Notes: a model not told the origin generated them from the sequence alone. A stretch of 30,825 bases of DNA from Micrococcaceae bacterium UBA6021 (GCA_002427975.1 DIZT01000009.1:16268-47092); one strand, 5' to 3'; shown: positions 23,094 through 30,825, numbered from the stretch's first letter. A program made the numbers and translations.

Positions 23094-24467
23094 CTACAGC
23101 GCCTTCACGGCGCCCAGCACCTTGGCCAGGGAATCCTTGGCGTCGCCGAAGAGCAGTGAGGTCTGCGGTTCGTACAGGAGCTCGTTCTCAATGCCCGCAA
23201 AACCGGGCCGCATGGAGCGCTTGAGGAAGATCACCTGCCGGGCGTCGGCCACTTCCAGAATGGGCATGCCGTAGATCGGCGAGCCGGCGGACGTCTTCGC
23301 GGCGGGGTTCACCACGTCATTGGCGCCCACCACCAGCGCCACGTCTGCCGTCTTGAATTCGGGGTTGATCTCGCCCATCTCCTTCAGCGATTCGTACGGC
23401 ACGTTGGCCTCGGCCAGGAGCACGTTCATGTGACCTGGCATCCGGCCTGCCACGGGGTGGATGGCGAAGTCCACCTCGATCCCGCGGGCCTCCAGTGCCA
23501 GGGCAAGCTCGGCCGCGGTGTGCTGTCCCTGCGCCACAGCCAGGCCGTAGCCGGGCACGATAATCACCCGCTGCGCGTATCCCAGGAGCACCGCCACGTC
23601 CTCCGGGCTCGAGGACCTGACCGGGCGTTCGCTCACGGCGGTGGACCCCGCCGTCGAACCTCCGTTGAAGGCGCCGAACAGGATGCCGGTTACCTTCCGG
23701 CCCATCGCGGCCGCCATCGCCCGGGTGAGGATGGTACCGGAGGCGCCCACCAGCGTGCCGGCAACCACCAGCAGCACGTTGCCCAGCACCACGCCCGTCG
23801 CCGCAACCGCCAGGCCGGTGAACGCGTTCAGGAGGGAGATGACGATGGGCACGTCGGCGCCGCCCACCGGGAGCACCAGCAACGCGCCGGCAGCAAGTCC
23901 CAGCACCATCAACAGCACCGCGAGCGCCACCGAACCGGTCAGGACGACGGCGACGGCGGCACCCACCGCAGCGAGCAGCACCGCCGCCATCACCACGGGG
24001 AGCCCCGGGAAAACGACCGGCCGGGTGGTCATGAGTTCCTGCAGCTTGGCGAACGTGATCCCGGAGCCGGCAAAGGACACGGCCCCCACCAGAAGGGTAA
24101 ACACGATGGCCAGCCGGACCCAGGGGTCGGCGGTGTGGCTCAGTTCCAGCAGCGCCACCAGGGCTGCGGCGCCGCCGCCCACCCCGTTGAACAGCGCCAC
24201 CAGCTGGGGCATCTGGGTCATCTGCACCCGCCGGGCCACGGGTGCGGCCACGGCCGAACCCACGGCGATGGCACCGAGGATCCAAGGAATGTTGTCCAGC
24301 CTGGCGGACAGAAACACCGTGACGACGGCGAGCAGCGCACCAAAGGCACCGATCAGGTTGCCGCGGCGGGCGGTGCGCGGGGAGCTGAGGCCGCGAAGGG
24401 CAAGGATGAAGAACACCGCCGCGGCGAGGTAGAGGAGGGAAGTCCAGACCGGATCGAGGAGGGTCAT
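23094..24467 (-). CDS. pntB: NAD(P) transhydrogenase subunit beta
   Basis: The beta subunit of the proton-translocating transhydrogenase, 457 residues. Eight to nine membrane helices fill the first 270 residues. The NADP(H)-binding domain III follows, marked by VIIVPGYGLAVAQGQH, FAIHPVAGRMPGHMNVLLAEA, DVALVVGANDVVNPAA and a GMPILEV-ADARQVIFLKRSM region. It exchanges hydride between NADH and NADP+ coupled to proton flow. The ATG overlaps the stop of pntAB as ATGA. All subunits are present, so the complex should be functional. Confidence 0.96.
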   Translation of the reverse strand: MTLLDPVWTSLLYLAAAVFFILALRGLSSPRTARRGNLIGAFGALLAVVTVFLSARLDNIPWILGAIAVGSAVAAPVARRVQMTQMPQLVALFNGVGGGAAALVALLELSHTADPWVRLAIVFTLLVGAVSFAGSGITFAKLQELMTTRPVVFPGLPVVMAAVLLAAVGAAVAVVLTGSVALAVLLMVLGLAAGALLVLPVGGADVPIVISLLNAFTGLAVAATGVVLGNVLLVVAGTLVGASGTILTRAMAAAMGRKVTGILFGAFNGGSTAGSTAVSERPVRSSSPEDVAVLLGYAQRVIIVPGYGLAVAQGQHTAAELALALEARGIEVDFAIHPVAGRMPGHMNVLLAEANVPYESLKEMGEINPEFKTADVALVVGANDVVNPAAKTSAGSPIYGMPILEVADARQVIFLKRSMRPGFAGIENELLYEPQTSLLFGDAKDSLAKVLGAVKAL

Positions 24468-24784
24468 TTTGCGTCCTCCTTGCCGGTGGCTTCCTTGACC
24501 GTGGCTTCCTTGCGGGCCCGGAACATGTGCAGCATCCGGTCCGTCACCACAAACCCGCCCACCAGGTTGGCGGTGGCCAGCACCACGGCCAGCAGGGCCA
24601 CGGCCAGGATCCAGGGATCGCCGGCCTGGCCAGCCACGATGATGGCGCCCACCAGGATGATGCCGTGGATGGCGTTGGCGCCGGACATCAGCGGTGTGTG
24701 CAGGGTGCTGGAGACCTTCGAAACCACCTCAAAGCCCACAAACACCGCCAGCACGGTGACTGTCAGCAGGTTCATGGCGTCCAT
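24464..24784 (-). CDS. pntAB: NAD(P) transhydrogenase subunit alpha part 2 (membrane part)
   Basis: A 106-residue membrane protein with three helices, VTVLAVFVGFEVV, IHGIILVGAIIVAGQ and LAVALLAVVLATANLVGGF, followed by the conserved VTDRMLHMF end. This is the membrane half of the alpha subunit, encoded separately from the NAD-binding half, as in many actinobacteria and Rhodospirillum. The helix sequence STLHTPLMSGANAIHGI is diagnostic. The C-tail (KEATVKEATGKEDAK) is charged and repetitive. It overlaps both neighbours by 1-4 nt and must be translationally coupled. Confidence 0.95.
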   Translation of the reverse strand: MDAMNLLTVTVLAVFVGFEVVSKVSSTLHTPLMSGANAIHGIILVGAIIVAGQAGDPWILAVALLAVVLATANLVGGFVVTDRMLHMFRARKEATVKEATGKEDAK

Positions 24785-26022
24785 CAGAATCCCCTCTCGT
24801 TCTGGAGGTCGCCGTTCTGGACCCTGTCATTTTCGTCGCGGTCGTTCCGGATCCGGGGCGCGTGGTCAGGCAGCGCCGGGATAAGCGCCGCGAGGGCCTC
24901 GGCCGTGGGCAGGTGCCGCACCGCGCCGCCGTGCGTGAGACACGCACCCGCGATCACCTCGTCGTCGAAATCGGGGGCCACAGTGCCATCCCTGATCATC
25001 AGGGCGAGCAGGTTGGCCACGTTCTTGGCGTACAGCCGGGACGCATCCGACGCCATCGCGGATGGCGCGTCCTTCAGCCCCACCAGCGTGACGTGGCCCT
25101 GCCCGTCAGCGGTGGGCACCAGGATGTCCTCGCCGGGAACGGCGCCCTCAACGTTGCCGCCGGACTCCGCGGCGAGGTCGACGACGACGGAACCGGGGCG
25201 CATGCCCTGCACCATCTGGCGGCTGACCAGGAGCGGTGCGCGCCTTCCCGGGACGGCCGCCGTCGTAATCAGGACATCCGCCAGAGCGACGTGCGGGGCG
25301 AGCAGCTCACGCTGGAGGGCGCCGCGGTCGGCGCTGAGTTCGCGGGCGTACCCGCCGGAGGCCTCGGCGGTTTCGAGGTCCAGTTTGATGAACGTGCCGC
25401 CCATCGACGCGACCTCGTCAGCGGACGCGGGCCGGATGTCGTTGGCTGAGACGCGGGCGCCCAGCCGTTTGGCGGTGCCGATGGCCTGCAGTCCGGCCAC
25501 GCCGGCGCCGAGCACCAGCACGCGGGCCGGGGGGACGGTGCCGGCGGCGGTCATGTACAGCGGGAAGAAACGCGGCAGCCGGATGGCGGCCTCCAGCACG
25601 CAGCGGTAGCCGGCTACGAGGGCCTGGGAGCTGAGCGCGTCCATCGACTGGGCGCGGGAGATGCGGGGCACCAGTTCCAGGGCGAAGGACGTGACGCCTG
25701 CGTCCGTGAGCGCCTGCACCGTGGCCAGCTCGGACGACGGCGACGCCAGGCCCACGGTGACGGCGCCCCGTTTCAGGGCCGTCGCCGTCGCGGGTTCCAA
25801 CGGGCGGACGTGGACCAGGACGTCCAGCGCACCGGGGTCCAGGTCCTGGACGATGCGGGCGCCGGCTTCGGCGTAATCGCGGTCTGAGTGCCCGGCGGCG
25901 GACCCGGCACCTGCTTCGATCAGGATATCCAGGCCCAGCCCCGCCAGCTGCTTGACCGTTTCCGGTGTGGCGGCCACACGCCGCTCACCCTCATGACGTT
26001 CCCGCGGTATGCCCAGTTTCAA
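24784..26022 (-). CDS. pntAA: NAD(P) transhydrogenase subunit alpha part 1 (NAD-binding part)
   Basis: The soluble NAD(H)-binding half, 412 residues, of the alanine dehydrogenase/PNT fold. MKLGIPRERHEGERRVAATP is the PNT N-terminal signature, RISRAQSMDALSSQALVAGY is the mid motif, and the Rossmann fold is VLVLGAGVAGLQAIGTAKRL with LITTAAVPGRRAP after it. The last 40 residues are a charged extension (ALPDHAPRIRNDRDENDRV). The start codon is TTG, supported by AAGGGAG (26030-26036) at 7 nt spacing. The stop overlaps pntAB as TGATG. It is the first gene of the pnt operon. Confidence 0.95.
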   Translation of the reverse strand: MKLGIPRERHEGERRVAATPETVKQLAGLGLDILIEAGAGSAAGHSDRDYAEAGARIVQDLDPGALDVLVHVRPLEPATATALKRGAVTVGLASPSSELATVQALTDAGVTSFALELVPRISRAQSMDALSSQALVAGYRCVLEAAIRLPRFFPLYMTAAGTVPPARVLVLGAGVAGLQAIGTAKRLGARVSANDIRPASADEVASMGGTFIKLDLETAEASGGYARELSADRGALQRELLAPHVALADVLITTAAVPGRRAPLLVSRQMVQGMRPGSVVVDLAAESGGNVEGAVPGEDILVPTADGQGHVTLVGLKDAPSAMASDASRLYAKNVANLLALMIRDGTVAPDFDDEVIAGACLTHGGAVRHLPTAEALAALIPALPDHAPRIRNDRDENDRVQNGDLQNERGF

Positions 26023-26069
26023 CCGCCAACTCCCTTACGGACGTAGTTGGCTTGAGTCTATGGCCCCCT

Positions 26070-26104
26070 GCGCGAACTGGGAGCTAATTCCGTCAGTTTC
26101 GCGC
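26070..26104. repeat. Inverted repeat between pcaR and pntAA
   Basis: GCGCGAACT (26070-26078) pairs with AGTTTCGCGC (26095-26104) with one bulged base across a 16-nt spacer. It lies 26 bp after the pcaR stop and 48 bp before the pntAA start. It could terminate pcaR transcription or act as an operator for pnt; there is no T-run. Confidence 0.5.
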
Positions 26105-26129
26105 TGGGAGTCTGCTGCCGGTTGGTGCG

Positions 26130-26942
26130 TCAGCGCCGGGCTGTCAGGTCTGCCGAGACGAGTTCCGCGGTGGCCACGATTTCGCGGGCCACGGCGGCCA
26201 GGTACGCTTCCGGGTCCGGCCGGGCTGCTACCGACTGGGCCTGGAGGGACACGTTGACCGCGGCCACTACCTTGGTTGGTCCGTCGTAGACGGGAGCGGC
26301 AACGGACATCAACCCGAGCTCAAGCTCCTGGTCCAGCAGGCACCAGCCCTGGGCGCGGACGGTGTCCAGCACCGACAGCAGCTCGGGGACGGCCCCCAGC
26401 CCTCGTGGCGTCAGCGGTTTGATCTCCGCCGCTGCCAGGTAGTCCTTGAGTCCGGCGGGCGGCAGGGCCGCGAGCAGCACCCTGCCCATGGACGTGGCGT
26501 AGGCCGGGAATCGGGTGCCCACGGTGATGCCCACGTTCATGATGCGGCGCGTGGTCACCCGGGCGACGTAGGCGATGTCGGTCCCGTCCAGTACCGCCGC
26601 GGACGTGGATTCGCCCAGCTTGAGGGACAGTTCCTCAAGGTGGGGCTGGGCCAGCTGGGGCAGGGACAGCCCGCTGAGATAGGCGTAGCCGAGCTGCAGG
26701 ACCCGGGCCGTCAGCGCAAACGTCTTGCCGTCGGTCCGTACGTAGTCGAGCTCAACGAGCGTATGCAGGAAACGCCGCGCCGTTGCCCTGGTCAGATCGG
26801 TCCGGGCCGCGACCTCTGTGAGCGTCATGACCGGATGGTCCGTATCAAAGGCCCGGATCACGGCCAGCCCGCGCGCCAGCGACTGCACGTACTGGTCACT
26901 CGCCTGCGGGGCGGCCCGTGCGTCTGCCGATGCGTTGGTCAT
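26130..26942 (-). CDS. pcaR: IclR-family regulator of the beta-ketoadipate genes
   Basis: A 270-residue regulator. The N-terminal winged helix is in YVQSLARGLAVIRAFDTDHP and MTLTEVAARTDLTRATARRF. The effector domain contains GESTSAAVLDGTDIAYVARV, MSMGRVLLAAL-like YATSMGRVLLAAL and GWCLLDQELELGLMSVAAPV. These are PcaR/PcaU features; such proteins bind beta-ketoadipate or protocatechuate and usually activate pca genes. The ATG at 26942 is preferred over an in-frame TTG at 26951, which overlaps the Shine-Dalgarno GAGG. It follows pcaJ on the same strand with a 100-bp gap filled by repeat copy B. Confidence 0.88.
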   Translation of the reverse strand: MTNASADARAAPQASDQYVQSLARGLAVIRAFDTDHPVMTLTEVAARTDLTRATARRFLHTLVELDYVRTDGKTFALTARVLQLGYAYLSGLSLPQLAQPHLEELSLKLGESTSAAVLDGTDIAYVARVTTRRIMNVGITVGTRFPAYATSMGRVLLAALPPAGLKDYLAAAEIKPLTPRGLGAVPELLSVLDTVRAQGWCLLDQELELGLMSVAAPVYDGPTKVVAAVNVSLQAQSVAARPDPEAYLAAVAREIVATAELVSADLTARR

Positions 26943-26972
26943 GGTCCTCAATTCTATTGGCGCGGGGTGTTA

Positions 26973-27048
26973 GGTTTCGCTCCCCAACCACGCCCTAACC
27001 TCGCAAGCTCGGTCAGGGAACCCTTCGGTCGTGGGCCCACGCTCAGCC
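26973..27048 (+). repeat. Dispersed 76-bp repeat, copy B, between pcaJ and pcaR
   Basis: It matches the reverse complement of 9246-9321 at about 66 of 76 positions. Its edge coincides with the last codon and stop of pcaJ (27043-27048). It fills most of the gap before pcaR. Confidence 0.85.
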
Positions 27049-27723
27049 AGCGACGGCGGGGGCTGCTTTGAGCGGTACCGGAACCAGTTCCTGGAGCTCT
27101 TCCAGGGTGCAGCCGAACGTCTCACGGACCTGGACGCCGTCGGGCCCGGTCAGGAACACGGCCTTGTCGGTGTACACGCGGGTCACGCAGCCCACACCGG
27201 TGAGCGGGTACGTGCACGCGTCCACGATCTTCGAAGCGCCCTCGCGGGTCAGCAGCGTCATCATTACAAACACGTCCTTGGCGCCGGTGGCCAGGTCCAT
27301 CGCGCCGCCCACGGCAGGGATGGCATCCGGGGCGCCGGTGTGCCAGTTGGCGAGGTCACCCGTGGCCGAGACCTGGAACGCACCGAGCACGCAGATGTCC
27401 AGGTGGCCACCGCGCATGATCGCGAACGAGTCCGCGTGGTGGAAGTAGGACGCCCCCGGCAGTTCCGTGACCGGGATCTTGCCGGCGTTGATCAGGTCGC
27501 CGTCGATGTCGTCGCCCTCAGCTGCGGGACCCATGCCCAGCATTCCGTTCTCCGTGTGGAGCGTGATGTTCTGCTCCGGCTTGAGGTAGTTCGAGACCAA
27601 GGTGGGCTGGCCGATGCCGAGGTTCACAAACGAGCCCGGCGCGATGTCCCGCGCCACGAGTTCGGCGAGCTCGTGGCGGCCCAGGGGCATGCCGGACGTC
27701 TGAATGCTGGTTGCGATGCTCAT
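27043..27723 (-). CDS. pcaJ: 3-oxoadipate CoA-transferase subunit B
   Basis: The beta subunit, 226 residues, carrying the catalytic glutamate in LHTENGMLGMG. Together with PcaI it moves CoA from succinyl-CoA to 3-oxoadipate. VNLGIGQPTLVSNYL near the N-terminus and CVTRVYTDKAVF with TYPLTG are family features. Length is normal. It starts 2 nt after the pcaI stop. Closely related SCOT enzymes use acetoacetate; the surrounding pca genes decide for oxoadipate. The C-terminal AAPAVAG tail ends exactly at the border of repeat copy B. Confidence 0.93.
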   Translation of the reverse strand: MSIATSIQTSGMPLGRHELAELVARDIAPGSFVNLGIGQPTLVSNYLKPEQNITLHTENGMLGMGPAAEGDDIDGDLINAGKIPVTELPGASYFHHADSFAIMRGGHLDICVLGAFQVSATGDLANWHTGAPDAIPAVGGAMDLATGAKDVFVMMTLLTREGASKIVDACTYPLTGVGCVTRVYTDKAVFLTGPDGVQVRETFGCTLEELQELVPVPLKAAPAVAG

Positions 27724-27725
27724 GT

Positions 27726-28385
27726 TCAGGCCACCTTCACGATGCTGTTGACGTAGATTCCGGGGGTCACGACGTTTTCGGGGTCGAGCCCACCGGTGGG
27801 AACGATCTCGGACACCTGGACCACCGTGTGCTTCGCGGCGGCGGCCATGATGGGGCCGAAGTTCCGGGCGGTCTTGCGGTACACGAGGTTCCCCACGCCG
27901 TCGGCCTTCAGGGCCTTGATCAGGGCGACGTCGGCGTGGATGGGTGTCTCGAACACCTGGCCGCGGCCGTCGATGATGCGGGTTTCCTTGCCCTCGGCCA
28001 GCATGGTGCCGTAGCCGGTGGGCGTGAAGAACCCGCCGATGCCGGCACCGGCGGCGCGGATCCGCTCGGCCAGATTGCCCTGCGGCACCAGCTCCAGCTC
28101 GATCTCGCGGGCATGGAACTTGGCGTCGAAGTGCCAGGAATCGGACTGCCGCGGGAAGGAGCAGATCATCTTCTTCACCCGGCCCTCCTTGATCAGCAGC
28201 GCCAGGCCCTGATCGCCCTGGCCGGCGTTGTTGTTCACCACGGTCAGGTCCTTGGCGCCGCAGTCCATCAGCGCGTCGATCAGTTCGAACGGCTGGCCGG
28301 CATTGCCGAAGCCGCCGATCATCACCGTGGAGCCGTCCTTGATGCCGGACACGGCCTCGCTTACGGAGTCAACAAATGTCAGCAT
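27726..28385 (-). CDS. pcaI: 3-oxoadipate CoA-transferase subunit A
   Basis: The alpha subunit, 219 residues, of the CoA-transferase. GSTVMIGGFGNAGQPFELID is the family I CoA-binding start, followed by LTVVNNNAGQGDQGLALLI, GAGIGGFFTPTGYGTMLAEG and the ending TGGLDPENVVTPGIYV. It is encoded 3 nt after the thiolase stop and 2 nt before pcaJ, so all three are co-translated. The order thiolase-I-J matches the pathway, with the transferase making 3-oxoadipyl-CoA that the thiolase then cleaves. Confidence 0.93.
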   Translation of the reverse strand: MLTFVDSVSEAVSGIKDGSTVMIGGFGNAGQPFELIDALMDCGAKDLTVVNNNAGQGDQGLALLIKEGRVKKMICSFPRQSDSWHFDAKFHAREIELELVPQGNLAERIRAAGAGIGGFFTPTGYGTMLAEGKETRIIDGRGQVFETPIHADVALIKALKADGVGNLVYRKTARNFGPIMAAAAKHTVVQVSEIVPTGGLDPENVVTPGIYVNSIVKVA

Positions 28386-28388
28386 TCC

Positions 28389-29603
28389 CTATGCCTCTCC
28401 AGTGCTGGTGCCGGTACCGGCCGTAACGTTTTCGAGGACCACGGCGAGGCCCTGGCCGACGCCGATGCAGATGGCGGCGACGCCCCAGCGCTCACCGGAG
28501 GCCTGCAGGCTCCGGGCGAGGGTGCCCAGGATCCGGGTGCCGGACGCACCGAGGGGGTGGCCCATGGCGAGCGCGCCGCCATGCCGGTTCACGATCGACT
28601 GGTCGATGCCCCAGGCGTTGATGCACGCCAGCGACTGCGCGGCGAACGCTTCGTTAAGTTCGACGGCGCCCACCTGGTCCCAGCCGATGCCCGCCTTCGC
28701 GAGGGCTTTGTTGGCGGCTTCCACCGGGGCGTAGCCGAAGTACTGCGGATCGTTGCCGTGCGCGCCGCGGCCGGCAATGCGGGCCAGCGGGTCCAGCCCC
28801 AGCAGCACGGCGGCAGTCTCGGAGCCGATCCAGGCCGCGGAGGCGCCGTCGGACAGCGGGGACGCGTTCCCGGCGGTGACGGTGCCGTTTTCGGTGCGGA
28901 ACACCGTCTTGAGGCCGGCGAGCTTCTCCGCCGAGGACCCGGCGCGGATGCCTTCATCGCGGACCAGGTCGGTGCCCGGGACCGGGGTCACGAGATTGTC
29001 GTAAAAGCCCTCGTCCCAGGCGGCGGCAGAGAGGTTGTGCGAGTTCGCGGCGAACTCGTCCTGCTGCTCGCGGGTCACGCCGTACTTCTCGCGCAGCCGT
29101 TCGGTGGCCTCGCCCAGGGAAATGGTCCACTCCGTGGGCATGGCCTTGTTCACCAGGCGCCAGCCAAGCGTGGTGGAGGCCAGGGTCATGTCCCCGGCCG
29201 GGTAGGGCTTCTCCGTCTTGGGCAGCACCCAGGGGGCACGGGACATGGATTCGGCACCGCCCACGAGCATGAGCTCGGCGTCGCCGGCGTTGATCTGGCG
29301 CGACGCGATGATCGCCGCATCCAGGGAGGACCCGCAGAGCCGGTTCACGGACGTGCCCGGGATCGAGACCGGCAGGCCGGCCAGCAGGGTGCCCATCCGG
29401 GCGATGTTGCGGTTCTCTTCACCGGCGCCGTTGGCGTTGCCGAACACCACCTCATCGATCCGCTCGGGGTCGAGTCCGGGCGCGCGCTTCACGGATTCCT
29501 TAATCACGTGCGCGGCAAGGTCATCCGGACGGACGCCGGCAAGACCGGACCCGAACTTCCCAAAAGGCGTCCGGACGGCGTCGTAAACGAAAGCCTGGTT
29601 CAT
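28389..29603 (-). CDS. pcaF: 3-oxoadipyl-CoA thiolase
   Basis: A thiolase of 404 residues that splits 3-oxoadipyl-CoA into succinyl-CoA and acetyl-CoA. The acyl-accepting cysteine is in SVNRLCGSSLDAA, the histidine in NRHGGALAMGHPLGASG, and the second cysteine in AAICIGVGQGLAVVLEN, where the usual CIGGGQG has Val for Gly. VELNEAFAAQSL is also present. An AGAGGAGC ribosome site precedes the ATG. In contrast with its near-zero spacing to pcaI, it is separated from pcaC by about 100 bp holding palindromic element 2. Assignment to oxoadipyl-CoA rather than acetoacetyl-CoA rests on context. Confidence 0.93.
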   Translation of the reverse strand: MNQAFVYDAVRTPFGKFGSGLAGVRPDDLAAHVIKESVKRAPGLDPERIDEVVFGNANGAGEENRNIARMGTLLAGLPVSIPGTSVNRLCGSSLDAAIIASRQINAGDAELMLVGGAESMSRAPWVLPKTEKPYPAGDMTLASTTLGWRLVNKAMPTEWTISLGEATERLREKYGVTREQQDEFAANSHNLSAAAWDEGFYDNLVTPVPGTDLVRDEGIRAGSSAEKLAGLKTVFRTENGTVTAGNASPLSDGASAAWIGSETAAVLLGLDPLARIAGRGAHGNDPQYFGYAPVEAANKALAKAGIGWDQVGAVELNEAFAAQSLACINAWGIDQSIVNRHGGALAMGHPLGASGTRILGTLARSLQASGERWGVAAICIGVGQGLAVVLENVTAGTGTSTGEA

Positions 29604-29647
29604 TGTGCTCCTCTGATTCTGCCTGACTAAAGCTGCGTGGGTGGGGT

Positions 29648-29725
29648 CCCAACTAGGTCGCAGTTAATGTCGTTTTGAGGGCTGATAACGACATCTACTG
29701 CTACCTAGTTGGGTGGGGTGGGGGC
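29648..29725. repeat. Palindromic element 2, between pcaC and thiolase genes
   Basis: Arms 29648-29674 and 29687-29713 match over 24 of 27 positions around a 12-nt loop. The pcaC stop codon (29705-29707) lies inside the right arm. The complement of 29709-29725 is the same 17-mer, GCCCCCACCCCACCCAA, found at the end of the ACT-domain gene. Arms of the two elements agree at about 20 of 29 positions. Confidence 0.82.
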
Positions 29726-30157
29726 GGTGTCCATTTCTTTGAAGACCTGCTGGGCGGTTTTGAAGGCTGTGTTGGCGGACGGGACACCGCAGTAGATGGC
29801 GGTCTGGAGCAGGATTTCCTTGATTTCGTCCCTGCTCAGGCCGTTGGTGATGGCCGCGCGGATGTGCATGGCCAGCTCTTCCCAGTGCCCGTGCGCCACC
29901 ATGGCGGTGATGGTCACCGCGGAGCGCATCTGGCGGGAGATGCCTGGCCGGGTCCAGATGCCACCCCACGCAATCCGCGTGATCATGTCCTGGAAGTCCT
30001 CGGTGAATTCGTCCTTGTTAGCGTTGGCCCGGTCCACGTGCGCGGCGCCCAGCACTTCGCGGCGGACCACCATGCCGCCGTCGTAAATCTCCTGGCTGGT
30101 GGCGTCCGGCTGGACGACGCCGTGCCGATCAGCACCGCTGCGGGCAGGGCTGCTCAC
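29705..30157 (-). CDS. pcaC: 4-carboxymuconolactone decarboxylase
   Basis: A 150-residue cytoplasmic enzyme of the CMD/AhpD-like fold that turns gamma-carboxymuconolactone into 3-oxoadipate enol-lactone. YDGGMVVRREVLGAAHVDRA opens the domain, then the helix WGGIWTRPGISRQMRSAVTI and AIYCGVPSANTAFKTAQ with the CMD active-site region around HGHWEELAMHIRAA. The GTG start overlaps the pcaD stop as GTGA. In several actinobacteria the two are fused as PcaL; here they are separate but abutting. The final TAPTPPN is encoded by the palindromic element downstream and is absent from the recognisable fold. Confidence 0.94.
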   Translation of the reverse strand: MSSPARSGADRHGVVQPDATSQEIYDGGMVVRREVLGAAHVDRANANKDEFTEDFQDMITRIAWGGIWTRPGISRQMRSAVTITAMVAHGHWEELAMHIRAAITNGLSRDEIKEILLQTAIYCGVPSANTAFKTAQQVFKEMDTAPTPPN

Positions 30158-30825
30158 TTAGCTCCCCCGCGGGATTCGCTCCAGGTGATGAGGGTCCGCA
30201 GCAGCTCGGCGACGTGGGCAGGTGCCTCGGCGGGCGCCAGGTGGGCCACGCCTTCCAGGGATACGGCGTTCGCCGTGCCTCCCCCGGCGGTGATGCCGGC
30301 AGCGATTTCTTCCGCGAACGACGGCGGCACAACAGTATCCGCCACACCGGCGACAGCCTGCGTGGGGACGGATATGCTGCCGAGTTCAGCGCGGACGTCA
30401 TACCCGGCCAGCGCTTCGCAGCAGAACGCGTAGCTGAAGCGGTCCGCGTCGCGGAGGGCGTGCAGGAGCCGGCTGCTCAGGTCGGGTTCGCGGTCCATAA
30501 AGCCCGGCGCGAACCAGCGCTCCGCCGAACCCTGGATCACTACGGGAGTGCCCTGGTTGCGCACTGTCTCCGCGCGTTCCAGCCAGCCTTCGCGGGTGCC
30601 GATTTTGGCGCCGGTGCACTGGACGGACAGGCTCTTGAGCCGTTCGCCGTGCTTGATGCCAAGCTGCAGCCCGGTGGCTCCGCCGAGGGAGACGCCGGCG
30701 TAGTGGAAGGATTCGCCGGGGGCGATCGAGTCCACCAGGTCCACCACGGAATCGGCCAGGCCGGCAACGTCAAAGGTCTCGGTGGCTGCCGGCGAGACGC
30801 CGTGGCCGGGCAGGTCCCAGGCCAC
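30154..30825 (-). CDS. pcaD: 3-oxoadipate enol-lactonase (partial, N-terminus off window)
   Basis: An alpha/beta hydrolase that opens the enol-lactone to 3-oxoadipate. The visible 223 residues begin inside the protein at WDLPGHGVSP, the oxyanion-side motif, so about 40 N-terminal residues lie beyond the window; the GTG at the edge is not a true start. The nucleophile is in YAGVSLGGATGLQLG, the acid in VAGVADTVVPP and the histidine in LEGVAHLAPAEAP. It overlaps pcaC by 4 nt (GTGA). Together they form the end of the protocatechuate branch. Confidence 0.93.
   Translation of the reverse strand: MAWDLPGHGVSPAATETFDVAGLADSVVDLVDSIAPGESFHYAGVSLGGATGLQLGIKHGERLKSLSVQCTGAKIGTREGWLERAETVRNQGTPVVIQGSAERWFAPGFMDREPDLSSRLLHALRDADRFSYAFCCEALAGYDVRAELGSISVPTQAVAGVADTVVPPSFAEEIAAGITAGGGTANAVSLEGVAHLAPAEAPAHVAELLRTLITWSESRGGAK

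Noticed and set aside
23430..24884. Plus-strand ORF of 484 codons opposite pntB and pntAB
   Set aside because: It lies opposite well-conserved transhydrogenase genes and has low-complexity His/Gly/Arg-rich sequence.
27711..29630. Plus-strand ORF of 639 codons across pcaI and the thiolase gene
   Set aside because: It is antisense to genes with full catalytic motifs; composition is Gly/Ala/Arg/His/Val-rich with no domain, typical of shadow frames in high-GC DNA.

Overview
The window is high-GC DNA from an actinobacterium, most probably Arthrobacter or Pseudarthrobacter (Micrococcaceae). The supporting signs are dense high-GC genes, frequent GTG/TTG starts, several starts that look leaderless, a complete protocatechuate/beta-ketoadipate branch, a three-part PntAA/PntAB/PntB transhydrogenase, a bkd-type E1/E2 operon and the short dispersed repeats seen in that group. 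I see no rRNA, tRNA, CRISPR array, insertion sequence or phage. This is chromosomal housekeeping and catabolic DNA decorated with small repeats. The genus and the gene names rest on recognition, not on a database search.

Layout. 1-2531 (minus): three genes of a dipeptide/oligopeptide ABC importer, with the ATPase cut by the window edge. 2532-2890: a 359-bp leader without a convincing gene. 2891-4178: a TetR regulator divergent from an NAD(P)H/FMN reductase, with a palindromic operator between them. 4395-7624 (plus): a GerMN-domain lipoprotein, a 2-aminoadipate-type aminotransferase, a universal stress protein and a small membrane protein. 7634-13336 (minus): an aromatic/histidinol-phosphate aminotransferase, then E1-alpha, E1-beta and E2 of a branched-chain 2-oxoacid dehydrogenase, then a PAP2-like membrane protein. 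A nested palindrome precedes E1-alpha. 13420-13848 (plus): a PF04020-type membrane protein. 13857-15610 (minus): a translationally coupled pair, a WXG100-like protein and an alpha/beta hydrolase. 15786-19959 (plus): purB, a histidine phosphatase, a GNAT acetyltransferase, a hotdog thioesterase and tdk. 20019-23045: a FUSC transporter divergent from a membrane-anchored ACT protein, then a convergent lipid kinase. 23094-26022 (minus): pntAA-pntAB-pntB with 1-4 nt overlaps. 26130-30825 (minus): pcaD (partial), pcaC, a thiolase, pcaI, pcaJ and an IclR-type pcaR.

Working together. The pca genes convert the 4-carboxymuconolactone and enol-lactone intermediates of protocatechuate breakdown to succinyl-CoA and acetyl-CoA. 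Bkd decarboxylates branched 2-oxo acids to acyl-CoAs, which in these bacteria prime iso/anteiso fatty acids. The transhydrogenase balances NADH and NADPH.

The most distinctive sequence features lie between and inside genes. A 76-bp dispersed repeat is read in frame inside the E2 linker, and a second copy starts at the pcaJ stop codon. Two related palindromic elements each supply the last codons of an otherwise unrelated protein. A 42-bp nested dyad sits ahead of the bkd operon. A WXG100-like/serine-hydrolase pair occurs with no ESX machinery in view.
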